DNA of 64,000 nucleotides, taken from contig CAVTSD010000010.1 in assembly GCA_963737365.1 (NCBI GenBank), positions 1 through 64,000 on the forward strand. Reading direction: 5' to 3'. This stretch comes from Roseiarcus sp963737365. GTDB taxonomy: Bacteria > Pseudomonadota > Alphaproteobacteria > Rhizobiales > Beijerinckiaceae. Within the stretch, counting starts at the first letter, position 1. Each line of letters begins with the position of its first letter. Below, piece by piece: positions 27,864 through 36,840 of the stretch. A program made the position numbers and the translations under genes. The notes under the pieces were generated by a model. That model ran no database searches. It was not told where the DNA came from and saw only the letters and a list, made by a program, of their open reading frames with translations.

Positions 27864-28885
27864 TCAGTTCGTCGGGCTAGGGAATTTCGCGACGTTGTCC
27901 TTCGTGAGGACCGCGTTGGGCGAAACGACCCAAGGAGGGACGGGCTGACATCCGAGAAGCCGCAGAGCCACCTCGACGCCCAGTTTCCCCTCCTCGAAGG
28001 GGAATTCTGCCACAGTCGCGCTCATCTCTCCCGCCTGTACCGACTTCTTAGCCTCGCGAATTCCGTCAGTGCCGACGACCAGCGCCTTACCCACGGCGTT
28101 GCCATTTTTCACGGCCTCGAAGACGCCGAGCGCCATGCCGTCATTGTTGGCGTAGATTCCGACGAGGTCAGGGTTTTGGCGCAGAATGTTGCTCGTGGCG
28201 TTGAGCGCCGTCAGACGATCCCAGTTGCCCGGCTGGCTCGCGACGAGTTGAAGGTCGGGATAGGTCGCGAGTTGCTCCTTAAACCCCTTGATGCGCAACC
28301 TGGCGTTTGGAGAGCCTGCCGCGCCTTCGATCTGCGCGACCCTACCACCTTTTGGATTTGCCTCGTGCAGGAAGGTCGCGGCCTGTGCGCCGATCTTGAC
28401 CTGGTCTGTGCCGATGTAAGAGCTGGCGCCAACGGTTTTAGAATCGTCGATTATTACCGTCGGGATGTTCGCCGCAATCGCAGCCTTGACCACGGGCGCA
28501 AGATTCGAATCGGACTCCGGCGACAGGAGCAATGCGTCTGGCTTCTGCGAAGCCATGGTCTGCGCGAGGTTGAGCTGCTCGACCAGCGACGACTCATCCT
28601 TGGCCGCCTGCACGTCGACCTTGATCCCGTATTTGGCGGCCTCGCTCCAGCTGCAACGTCCTGCCAGAATTCGTTGATGAGGGTTTTGGTGATGTAAGCG
28701 AAATGTAGCTCCTTGCCCGGCTTCGGAACCTCGCCTAGCTTGGATGCAAGATCAGAACTCTCGATCTTTTCCGCCGTTCCAGTCGGATAGGCGGAGCAGG
28801 TCTCCGCAGCCCGCGCGCCACTCGTGCCTATCGCCAGGGCGAGCAGGCTTGCAGTTGTCAGTATGGGTCGAGCCAAAGTTATCAT
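27864..28885 (-). pseudogene. ribose-type sugar-binding protein (RbsB-like), one-base frameshift
   Basis: ATG 28885 follows GGGAGGAAACTT, a strong ribosome site. The signal peptide is MITLARPILTTASLLALAIG with an ARA-AE type cleavage region. The mature start GKELHFAYITKTLINEFWQD is family-typical. The frame shifts at about 28650, continuing as SEAAKYGIKVDVQAAKDESS, LAQTMASQKPDALLLSPESD and ANNDGMALGVFEAVKNG. The corrected protein is about 340 residues. It is first gene of the sugar ABC operon, divergent from the LysR gene. Confidence 0.88.
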
Positions 28886-29139
28886 AAGTTTCCTCCCGTT
28901 TGATGAGCGACGATCGACTGCGCCAATAACGCGCGAGCCGTCGTTACATATTGAAAGAGTGAACTGTCCGATCGTCGCAACGACGAACATCTTCCGAGCT
29001 CCTAGCGGCGTTCCTCCAAGCAATCGGGCGTTGGCGCCCGGCGGCCTCTTTGCGCATCGGTTTTGCCGCGAGGCAGTCCGACCACGAAAGCGTAGTTGCG
29101 CTCTTTGTTAAGAGCAATTTAGATGCTTTGCAGAAAAGG

Positions 29140-29152
29140 TTAGAATTGCTAA
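29140..29152. promoter_or_regulatory. candidate LysR-type box (T-N11-A) in the divergent region
   Basis: TTAGAATTGCTAA is a T-N11-A dyad with arms TTAG/CTAA. It lies 28 bases upstream of the LysR gene start and in the gap shared with the divergent sugar ABC operon, the usual site for LysR autoregulation and target control. Function inferred from position and pattern only. Confidence 0.5.
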
Positions 29153-29179
29153 CGATACCGGCTGTCCGAGGCCAAGCCG

Positions 29180-30094
29180 ATGCAGCTTCCCATGCGCGCG
29201 ATTTGCGTCTTTCACGCCGCCGCTAAAGCAGGCAGCGTTTCGAAGGCGGCGGCAGAGTTGAACGTGACCCCTTCCGCTGTGACCCAGCAAATTCAGCTTC
29301 TCGAGGTGCAACTCGGGACCTCCTTGATGGTCAAGGTCGGGCGCCGCATCGCGCTCACCGAGGCCGGAGATCGCTATTTCACTTCGATCCGCGACCAGGT
29401 TGAGCGGTCACCGAAGCGACGGAGCAAATTCGTGGATTCCGGTCGCTGATGGCCCTCAACGTGCGCGCGACGCCCACCCTCTCAAATAAGTGGCTGTTGC
29501 CACGGCTCGCCTCTCTGATTGATCTCCACCCCGACCTGGAAGTGCGGCTGGATGGCACGAACGAGCCGACGGACTTCGATCGGGAGTCGGTGGACATCGA
29601 GATACGGCATGGTGACGGACGATGGCCGGGGTTGTTTGTGGAGGGATTGTCGGAGGAGGAGTTTTGGCCTGTCTGCGCCCCCGCTTATGCCGGTGCAGAG
29701 AGTTCTCACACCTGCTGATCTTCCGAGCCTCCGTTTAATCCATTCGGTGAAATCGCAGGCGCAGTGGCCCCGGTGGTTTGCTCTCGCTGGAGTTGAAGCG
29801 CCCACGCGATGGCGAAAAGTGCTGTTCGATCGTAGCCATATGGCGATCGACGCCGCGGCTGGCGGCCTTGGAATCGCCCTTGAAAGCACGCTGATGACGG
29901 AGCGTGAACTCGAGCGAGGGGTGCTCGTTCGACCTGTTCAAGATGCGCCCGAGATTCGGATCGTGACGCAATGGATTGTCTGCCCTCGCGACCATCTTCG
30001 AAGGCGAAAAGTGCAGCTGTTTCTTAACTGGCTGCGCCAGGAACGAGATGCGTGGGCTGACCGAAACCTGCCAAAACCACGAACGATTTCCTGA
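29180..30094 (+). pseudogene. LysR-family regulator (GcvA-type), two frameshifts
   Basis: The N-terminal helix-turn-helix is AAAKAGSVSKAAAELNVTPS then AVTQQIQLLEVQLGTSL. The frame shifts near 29405 to FRSLMALNVRATPTLSNKWL and LEVRLDGTNEPTDFDRESVD, then near 29695 to RVLTPADLPSLRLIHSVKSQ and MAIDAAAGGLGIALESTLMT. The corrected length is about 304 residues, normal for LysR. It probably regulated the divergent sugar ABC operon. If both indels are real the regulator is dead. Confidence 0.85.
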
Positions 30095-31446
30095 CTTTGC
30101 CGTGCGCGCTCTATTGCGCAGCAATGCTCTTTTGAGGTCTGAAGCGATCCTCCATTTCGCGGCGAACAGCGGCGACATCGCGATCATCCACGAGATCGAC
30201 GTCGGCGTAGCTCACCACTTGATCTTTTTTGATCGCTCGCTTCAGGCGGACATTGTGCGCAAGCCCCATCGGGAGCGCGCCCAGTTCAAGGCTGCGCACG
30301 GCAGGAATTGCTTTCGCCCAGACCGCAAAACCTCCCTCGCCATCGAGCATTTCGCCCGGTTGCATGTCCTTCTTGGCGGTGGCGACCGCGTCTCCCCTGA
30401 ACTGCTTCGACGAACCAGTCGCCTCGTTTCGCAGAACCGCTGACAGGACACTGACGGATGCTTCTAGGCCGATAAGGTGGAAAGGACGCCAAAGGGACGC
30501 GTACCAGCCCGATGGGTCTGTTAGCAGGCCATATTGCTTAAAACACGCCCGCGCGTATTCGCGATGCGCCTTGAATGTGACGAAAACGCCGTATCGAACG
30601 TTGTTGAAAACTTCGCGGCCGTCCGGTTCTTGGCTGGCGGCAATATCGACGAGACCCGATCGGGCCATCCGGCCGCCATCGGCTACCGGGCGGAACACTC
30701 TCGCGAGGTCATGGACGCCCGCCGGGGGGAATGCGAGCCCGTCATCGGGACAATCGAGGCCGGTTCCATTGGCGACCGCGGCCATTTCGATGGCGGCCTT
30801 CGTGCCGTCAGTGAAAGAATTGTAGAGCTTCGGATTGAGCCGATCTTTCTTGACCATCTCCTCGCTCCACCCAAACAGGCCCCAGACCGTGTCCGGGGTT
30901 GAGTAGCGATAGCGAGGCTCGAAGTTCATGCCCTTTCCGGCGGCGGTGATCTCGAAGCCGCAGGAGCGCCCCCAATCCACGAGTTCGCATATAAGAGCGG
31001 GCTGGTCACCATACGCCATCGAATAGATGAGGCCCTTCGCTCTGGCCTTCTCCGCAAGAATAGGCCCGACCATCACGTCGGCCTCGACGTTCACCATGAC
31101 GACGTGCTTGCCGTGCTCAATGCAAGCGAGCGCGTGACGCGTTCCCGCGAGCGGATGGCCGGTGGCCTCGATGACGCACTCGATCTCCTGGCACGCCAGC
31201 ATCGCCTCAAAGTCGTCCGTGATGAAGGTCGTGCCGTTCTTGATCGCTTCGGCTGCGCTCCGGGCGTCGTAACAACCATCCGTCCAGCCGACGCGCTCAA
31301 AGGATTGACGCGCCAGCCCGACGTCAAGATCGACAACCACAGCCATATGGAGCCCCTCGATCCTCGGGATTTGGGAAAGGATCATGGCCCCGAACTTGCC
31401 CGCTCCAATGAGTGCGGCGCGCACGGGGCGCCCGTTGGAGGCGCGG

Positions 31447-31788
31447 CTAGCAGGCTGTTGAAGAAGTATCCCGTTTCGCTTTGAGGACGGCTTCGTCGCC
31501 GTTTCGGTATGCGAACTCGATCTCGAGAGTGCCATCGTCGAGGAGTTCGGCGGTCCCTTCGCCCTCGACCTCGTCGCCTTCCTCGCAACCGGCCCAGCGA
31601 AAGCCAATCGAGTCCCGAGCATATTCGACCTCGAGGCCAGCCTCCAGAGCGCCGAAGGCGATTTCGTCGCCTTGCGCGGTGATCGTCAGCGCCGCCGGGC
31701 CGCAGAGATCGAGGTGAGCACCATCCCAGAGGTCGGCCTCGACGATCCGCCAGCGGCCGATCAGTCGGCAGTTCGCCGGGCTCTTCAC
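31447..31788 (-). CDS. IS passenger protein, translationally coupled to the transposase (copy A)
   Basis: A GTG at 31788 overlaps the transposase TGA (GTGA). The 113-residue acidic protein reads VKSPANCRLIGRWRIVEADL, then DLCGPAALTITAQGDEIAFG, and near its end DGTLEIEFAYRNGDEAVLKA. No catalytic motif is recognised. Similar small GRWRI-type proteins are frequent hypothetical proteins in alphaproteobacteria (recollection, not a search). The frame crosses the IS end: the last codons are TGC TAG, in which only TG belongs to the IS and CTAG is the duplicated target. The stop is thus supplied by the host target site. Confidence 0.6.
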   Translation of the reverse strand: MKSPANCRLIGRWRIVEADLWDGAHLDLCGPAALTITAQGDEIAFGALEAGLEVEYARDSIGFRWAGCEEGDEVEGEGTAELLDDGTLEIEFAYRNGDEAVLKAKRDTSSTAC

Positions 31789-32953
31789 GCGCAGGCCTCC
31801 AAGAGCTTCTGCAACCGCAACAGATTGTAGGCGGCGGCCGCGAAGGTAAAGGCCCAACCGACGCGATCGCGGCCGCGGAACTTGGCCTTCTCCTGCCCGC
31901 CAATCGTCTTCATCCAGCCGAAGGCTTCCTCGATCCGTTTGCGGATGCGTTGGCTGACTGCATAGCCTGCATGCCGCGTTGTGCGGCTGTCGATCGCCGA
32001 CGAGCGGCCATTCGCATTCTGCGCCACGTGGGGCGTCGCGTTCATCGAGCGCAGTTCATTGACGAAGTCCTCGGCGTCGTAAGCTTTGTCGGCGCCGAGC
32101 GTGATCGGCCTCGGCCGATCGGCGCGCGGCTCGATCATGTGCAGCGCCGCGATCCGCTCGGCGTGGCCATTCGCCTCGGTCAAGCAGGCGTCGACGACGA
32201 GGCCGTTGCGGTTCTCCATCAGCGCGTGGCCCATGAAGCAGAGCTTCGCCTCCTTGCCCGGCCCTTTGCGATAGAGACGCGCGTCCGGATCGGTCGTCGA
32301 AGCGTGCGTCGCGTTCGAGCGCTTCTGGCCGTGAAAATCCGCCTCGCGGTTCCTCCTGCCGCCTGCCGTCGGAGGATCGCCCGAGCCGTCCTTCGGCCGA
32401 AAACTCTTCATCGAAGCCCACGCCTCGATCAGCGTGCCGTCGACCGAGAAATGATCCGCGCTGAGCAGTCGGTTCACACGCGGCTGCGAAAGCACCGCGC
32501 CCAAGAGCTTGGCTGCGATGTCGCCCTCCAGAAGGCGCTCGCGGTTCTTGGAAAACGTCGAGTGGTCCCACGCCGCATCGTCAACGCCGAGGCCGACGAA
32601 CCAGCGAAAAAGCAGGTCGAACTCCAGCCGATCCATCAACTGCCGTTCCGAGCGGATCGAATAGAACGCCTGCAACAGCATCGCCCGAAGGAGCTTCTCC
32701 GGTGGGATCGAGGGACGGCCGCTCCGCGAATAAAGCGCCGAGAACGCGCCTGAAAGGGTCGAAAGCGCCTCGTTCACAATCCCGCGGATGGCCCGCAGCG
32801 GATGGTCCTTGCCGACCCGCGCTTCAAGATCGACGTAACTGAACAGCGACCCCGACCGCTCGTCCCCGCCTCGCATCCACTCGCCTCCGCCTAAGCGCAA
32901 GACGACAGAATCACATCACGATTCCCCCGGCCAGAGACTTTTTCAACGGCCTG
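31451..32953 (-). mobile_element. IS5-like insertion sequence, copy A (1,503 bp)
   Basis: Terminal inverted repeats begin CAGGCTGTTGAAGAAGT (left) and CAGGCCGTTGAAAAAGT (right, inverted). The element is flanked by a perfect 4-base duplication CTAG (31447-31450 and 32954-32957), fitting the YTAR target of IS5-type elements. It carries a transposase and a coupled small passenger gene. It has a near-perfect second copy 12,025 bases away in the same orientation. It interrupts the COG4091 gene. Confidence 0.93.
31785..32876 (-). CDS. IS5/IS4-superfamily transposase (copy A)
   Basis: The 363-residue DDE transposase has an N-terminal IS5-type domain (SLFSYVDLEARVGKDHPLRA then RSGRPSIPPEKLLRAMLLQA) and FVGLGVDDAAWDHSTFSKNR. 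The catalytic region has FSVDGTLIEAWASMKSF (first Asp), LGADKAYDAEDFV (second Asp) and QRIRKRIEEAFGWMKTIGG (Glu in the conserved Y/R-E-R-type block). ATG 32876 follows GGAGGCGAG; the frame also extends to a TTG at 32900. The frame is intact and identical in translation to copy B, so at least one transposition or duplication was recent. Confidence 0.92.
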   Translation of the reverse strand: MRGGDERSGSLFSYVDLEARVGKDHPLRAIRGIVNEALSTLSGAFSALYSRSGRPSIPPEKLLRAMLLQAFYSIRSERQLMDRLEFDLLFRWFVGLGVDDAAWDHSTFSKNRERLLEGDIAAKLLGAVLSQPRVNRLLSADHFSVDGTLIEAWASMKSFRPKDGSGDPPTAGGRRNREADFHGQKRSNATHASTTDPDARLYRKGPGKEAKLCFMGHALMENRNGLVVDACLTEANGHAERIAALHMIEPRADRPRPITLGADKAYDAEDFVNELRSMNATPHVAQNANGRSSAIDSRTTRHAGYAVSQRIRKRIEEAFGWMKTIGGQEKAKFRGRDRVGWAFTFAAAAYNLLRLQKLLEACA

Positions 32954-32979
32954 CTAGAGAGCAAAGTCGAAAGATTCAT

Positions 32980-33353
32980 GATTGTCGCGTTCCTTGCGCC
33001 GCGGTCTTGCCGTCAGGAATAAAACTTGGTTGTCGACGGGAAGGCGCTGCCGGTCGACGATGACGCCTGCCGAGCTTCCTCCCGTGCGCTTTTCGGAGCG
33101 CAACCTTAAATGTCTGCTGATCTGAAAAATACGACTGGGATCAATTAGAGCAAGTTAGAATTTCGGGTCTGATTGTTAGAGTTACTAAAGCGCCGGCTTC
33201 CTTTGGCGTGAACGGCGAAGAAACTCCGTCGGGCTCGTGGGCCGTCAGATGTCCTACCCCAAGGAGGAACTACATCGTTACTGACCGACGCAGTTAGCCC
33301 ACTGCCTGTCAGGAGCTGCGTTGGCCATTATAATGGAGAGCATGCAAGATCGT
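32980..33353. other. intergenic, no supported gene
   Basis: This stretch lies upstream of the interrupted COG4091 gene and would hold its promoter. It includes more AT-rich blocks (33110-33200) but no convincing reading frame or repeat. GGGGTGTGACTCACGCC at about 33354 could be a degraded outer end of the neighbouring ISKra4 element. Confidence 0.4.
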
Positions 33354-33363
33354 GGGGTGTGAC

Positions 33364-34746
33364 TCACGCCGCGAGCTGCGCAATATGATTGTCATTGCCT
33401 ATCCGGAAAGCTGGGTAGCGCCGCTTGAATGAACCCTCAAGCGTTCCGTTGAGAACCGCCGTGCGCACGTCAAGGAAGGGTTGCACAGTCCACCTGTTCC
33501 ACCGCATCTGCTGTTTTTTGATCATACGCTTTGACACGATCTCGTTGACCGCGCTCTCGACGAAGGCGGTTGAAATGGGCAGACCTTCGTGGCGGCGGCG
33601 CCCATAATTTACAAGCGCGCCGTGATTGGCCCGGAGGTATTGGATCAGCTCACGGATGTGCTTTTCGCTCGTGAGCGCGCCGTGCGTATCGCGGACATGA
33701 GGGGCGCCGAACCAGCCCGCCAGTTTCGTCAAGCGCTCGAGGCAGGAACTCGGACGACCGTGCCAGAGCAACCACTTGGCGCCCTCGAGATCGCGAACCG
33801 CGTAGCCGCGAAGGTAGCCAGCGGGCGTATTCCCGCCCAGGCCGCGGGCCGCTTGCAGAGCGTGCTCAAAGCGCATCGCGATGTGCCACCAGTCGAGGAC
33901 CAGTGTGGCCTCGGGCATGACCTGGCGCTGAAGCTTCCACAGCCCGGCATCGCCATCGGACAGCACCGTGGCTGGCGTACCGGTGCGAACCCCGGCGGTC
34001 ACGAGCGCTTCGGCGAACTCGTTCGCTGAATCGCCATTGCGAGCAAAGGCAAAGCGGTGCTGCGACCCGTCGAGATTGAGCACCTTGCCAGCGACCACTT
34101 CGAAATTGCGCTCGGGGCGCCGATGTCGGCTACGCAGGTAGCCGCCATCGAGGCCGATCACGACCGCGGGTGTCACGGCGTCGATGTCCGGATCGGGAGC
34201 TCCGGCGGGGCGCAGCCGCGCCATCCGCTCACCGACGCGGCGGGTTCGATTGCGCACCGTGCCGGCGTTGACAGCGCCGCCGATAGGCAGCAACTCGGCG
34301 AGAAGACCTGCCGCTCTTGCGAATGGCGCAAGTGCGGCGAACTTCGCGGTCACATAGGCAAGTTCCAGCGCTACGCCGCCCTCAAGAACCAACCCCGAGA
34401 AGCTTTTTGGCCCCTACCGTCGGTCGTGACATCGGCAACCGACGAATCGCCGAACTCTGAGCGGCACGTCGCCGAACAGCGATCGAAAGGTTATGCTCCG
34501 ATATCCCTTGCTGGACAAATTCAACCCGCAATGCCCACAAGATCTGAAATGCTCACTCATCGTCGATGCTTGGGCGCGGACCATCTCAGCCTGGATAGCC
34601 GCGGCAATTCTTTTGCCCTCATCCAGCGACAGGCCGAGCGCCTCAGGAACCGCCCAATCCTCCCTTTCTATTCGAGCCACCTCGATCTCGGTCGCTGGTC
34701 CGCCTGTCTCGGCCACAAGTTTCACCCGCCAAACCAGCTTCCCCAC
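33364..34746 (-). pseudogene. ISKra4-family transposase with one in-frame stop
   Basis: The GTG start at 34746 gives MGKLVWRVKLVAETGGPATE then CGHCGLNLSSKGYRSITFRS, the N-terminal zinc-finger-like segment (C-x2-C). TAG at 34414-34416 interrupts the chain, and the same frame continues as LVLEGGVALELAYVTAKFAA, VVIGLDGGYLRSRHRRPERN (first catalytic Asp region), VLSDGDAGLWKLQRQV (second) and ISTAFVESAVNEIVSKRMIK (Glu region) to a TGA at 33364. Only this nonsense codon separates it from a 460-residue full-length transposase. A relic of the same family is at 19830-20658. Confidence 0.85.
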
Positions 34747-34887
34747 AGCGCCTTCTCCTTGCCAAAGGCTCGGAGCTTAGCGTTCAAAAATATACAGGCC
34801 CCCCACGACTTTGCATGCTCCCGTGCGCCGGAAGATTTGCAGTTGAAGTGAGCTTCTGCGGCGCTTACGGAGGCTTCACGCCGGATT

Positions 34888-34921
34888 GCATACGCCGTGG
34901 CGCCAATCTTGTCGTGACCCC
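34888..34921 (-). repeat. isolated Tn3-type terminal repeat end
   Basis: Read inward from 34921 it begins GGGGTCACGACAAGATTGGC and matches the Tn3-family inverted repeat at 23861-23917 at about 32 of 34 positions, in the same orientation as that right end. Beyond 34 bases the sequence diverges, and no transposase of that type is adjacent. It is best read as a remnant or a solo end. Confidence 0.65.
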
Positions 34922-34950
34922 TACTTGTTGGTCGTCGGCAATGCTCATCC

Positions 34951-36054
34951 TTAGCCCATGGTAAAGACGGGATCGCCGAGGATGGCAAAATCAGGCTCGA
35001 TACCGAGGCCGGGACGGTCGGAGGCGGTCATGAAGCCTTCGACCCGCTTCGGCGCGCCGGCGGCGATGTTGAGTGTGCCGTAGCTGTTGAAGTCGGTCGC
35101 CGAAAAGCAGAATTCCTCTGGCGTCGAGAGCGCGAGATGGGCGATCGTCGTCGTGACGATGTCACCTCCCCAGGTGTCTTCGATCGTCATTGGCGTTCCC
35201 GAAGCGACGCAAAGATCCCGGATCAGCCGCGCCTTGGTGAGGCCGCCGACCTTGCTGATCTTGAGATTGATGATGTCCATTGCGTCGTCGGCCAGCGCGC
35301 GCGTGAGCGTTCCGACGCCATCGATGACCTCGTCGAGCACAAAGGGGCGCGAAGTTCGGCGGCGCACCGAAAGGCATTCTTCGTAGGTCGGGCATGGCTG
35401 CTCGATGTAGACATCGACATCGGCGACGCTGGCGACGATGCGAGCGGCCTCGGCGCGCGTCCATCCGGTATTGGCGTCGGCGACGAGAATATCGCCGCGC
35501 CCCAGGACGGCGCGCGTTTCACGGATGCGCTCAATATCCTGATCGGCGTCGCCACCAACCTTGAGCTGAAACTTCGTGTAGCCTTCCGCCTTGTAGCCGG
35601 TGATCTTGCGCGCCATCGCCTCGGGCGCCTCCTGCGAGATCGCGCGATAGAGCGCGATCCGTTCCTGCGCCGCCCCGCCGAGCAGCTTGTAGACGGGAAG
35701 ACCGCACGCTTTGCCGAGAATGTCCCAGCACGCAATGTCGATCGGCGCCTTCACATAGGGATGGCCGCGCAGGACAGAATCCATGTGGCGGTTGAGCACG
35801 CCGAGGTCGGTCGGATCGAGGCCGATGACCTTCGGGCCGATTTCCTCGAGACCGGCGCGCACCCCACGCGCATAGGCCGGAAGATAGGCTGATCCCAGTG
35901 GACAGCATTCGGCGTAACCGACCAGCCCGACGTCAGTCTCCACGGCGACGACCGTCGAATCAAACACCTCGACAAAATTTCCGTTCGACCAGCTGTAGCG
36001 GCCTTCCTTGAGAGGCAGGTCGACTTTCCAAACTTTGATCGCCGTAATTTTCAT
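34951..36054 (-). CDS. mandelate racemase/muconate-lactonizing (enolase-superfamily) enzyme
   Basis: This 367-residue enzyme has an N-terminal capping domain (MKITAIKVWKVDLPLKEGRY) and a barrel. Metal ligands and acid/base residues are visible: KFQLKVGGDADQD (Lys), VADANTGWT (Asp), VYIEQPC (Glu), FVLDEVID (Asp-Glu) and NLKISKVGGLTKAR (Lys on the opposite face). The QLKVGG and SKVGG combination resembles the group of amino-acid and betaine racemases/epimerases and hydroxyproline dehydratases rather than sugar-acid dehydratases (inference). It is the last gene of a polar amino-acid ABC operon, fitting an imino or amino acid substrate. Confidence 0.85.
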   Translation of the reverse strand: MKITAIKVWKVDLPLKEGRYSWSNGNFVEVFDSTVVAVETDVGLVGYAECCPLGSAYLPAYARGVRAGLEEIGPKVIGLDPTDLGVLNRHMDSVLRGHPYVKAPIDIACWDILGKACGLPVYKLLGGAAQERIALYRAISQEAPEAMARKITGYKAEGYTKFQLKVGGDADQDIERIRETRAVLGRGDILVADANTGWTRAEAARIVASVADVDVYIEQPCPTYEECLSVRRRTSRPFVLDEVIDGVGTLTRALADDAMDIINLKISKVGGLTKARLIRDLCVASGTPMTIEDTWGGDIVTTTIAHLALSTPEEFCFSATDFNSYGTLNIAAGAPKRVEGFMTASDRPGLGIEPDFAILGDPVFTMG

Positions 36055-36104
36055 GGATTCCTCATAAGGGTCGGGTGTAGTCGCACACGCTTGCAGGCCC
36101 CCTG

Positions 36105-36827
36105 TCAGCGCACAGACTTTAAAAAGGCAATCGTCTCCGCTTTCTGCGGATTGCCGATAACCTGTTCTGGCGGACCGATCTCGTGGATGAGTCCCTGACG
36201 CACAAAGGCGACGCGATGCGAGACGTCGCGGGCGAAGCGAATTTCGTGGGTGACGACAACCATCGTCATCCCCTCCGACGAGAGCATCCGCATCGTGTCA
36301 AGAACCTCGCCGACCAGTTGCGGATCGAGAGCCGAAGTCACCTCGTCGAACAGCATATAGTCAGGCGACATCGCGAGCGCGCGTGCGATCGCCATCCGCT
36401 GCTGCTGGCCCCCGGAGAGCTTTGAGGGATAGACTGTAAGCTTGTCCATGAGGCCAACATGCACGAGCTTGTCCACAGCGATCGCCTCGGCTTCGGCGCG
36501 GCCCTTCTTGAGAACCTTGCGCGGCGCGAGCATCACGTTTTCGAGGACGGTGAGGTGAGGAAAGGCGTTCCATTGCTGAAAGACGATGCCGATCTTGCGT
36601 CTAAGCCGATTGAGATTGGTTTCACGCGCGTGAACATCCGTCCCATCCACCAGAACACGACCGGAGTTTATCGGCTCGAGCCCATTCACGCACATCAGCA
36701 GTGTCGACTTGCCCGACCCCGAGCCCCCGATCACCGAGACGACCTCGCCGCGCTCGACTGTCAAGCTGACGCCCCTCAGCACCGCGAGCGCGCCGAAGGA
36801 TTTGTGAACGTTTTCGATCTCGATCAT
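36105..36827 (-). CDS. polar amino-acid ABC transporter ATPase (GlnQ/HisP-like)
   Basis: The 240-residue single ABC domain has Walker A GGSGSGKSTLLMCVNG, Q-loop VFQQWNAFPHLTV, signature LSGGQQQRMAIARALA and Walker B YMLFDEVTSALDPQLV. These are the characteristic features of the polar amino-acid uptake group. It lies 13 bases downstream of the permease gene. The frame is intact. Confidence 0.94.
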   Translation of the reverse strand: MIEIENVHKSFGALAVLRGVSLTVERGEVVSVIGGSGSGKSTLLMCVNGLEPINSGRVLVDGTDVHARETNLNRLRRKIGIVFQQWNAFPHLTVLENVMLAPRKVLKKGRAEAEAIAVDKLVHVGLMDKLTVYPSKLSGGQQQRMAIARALAMSPDYMLFDEVTSALDPQLVGEVLDTMRMLSSEGMTMVVVTHEIRFARDVSHRVAFVRQGLIHEIGPPEQVIGNPQKAETIAFLKSVR

Positions 36828-36840
36828 TGGCCTACACCGA

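Larger units (their letters stand above)
30111..32979 (-). pseudogene. COG4091 oxidoreductase (homoserine-dehydrogenase-like, C-terminal SAF domain) split by IS copy A
   Basis: The body (30111-31450) has a Rossmann region VRAALIGAGKFGAMILSQIP, catalytic-domain sequence CVIEATGHPLAGTRHAL and MNFEPRYRYSTPDTVWGLFG, and a C-terminal SAF-like stretch GLAHNVRLKRAIKKDQVVSY. Removing the IS and one copy of its CTAG duplication restores an unbroken start: ATG 32979, MNLSTLLSS joined to RASNGRPVRAALIG. The original protein was about 454 residues. It is a predicted NAD(P)-dependent dehydrogenase; the precise reaction for COG4091 proteins is not known to me. The insertion leaves only eight or nine native codons upstream, so an N-terminally altered product from inside the IS is the only possible remnant. 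Confidence 0.85.

Noticed and set aside
34414..34416. Programmed frameshift between two ISKra4 frames
   Set aside because: The two parts are in the same frame (separated by a multiple of three), so this is a nonsense codon and not a frameshift site.
33354..34921. A complete ISKra4 element with matched ends
   Set aside because: GGGGTGTGACTCACGCC at the left and the Tn3-like GGGGTCACGAC end at the right agree poorly, so element boundaries are not supported.
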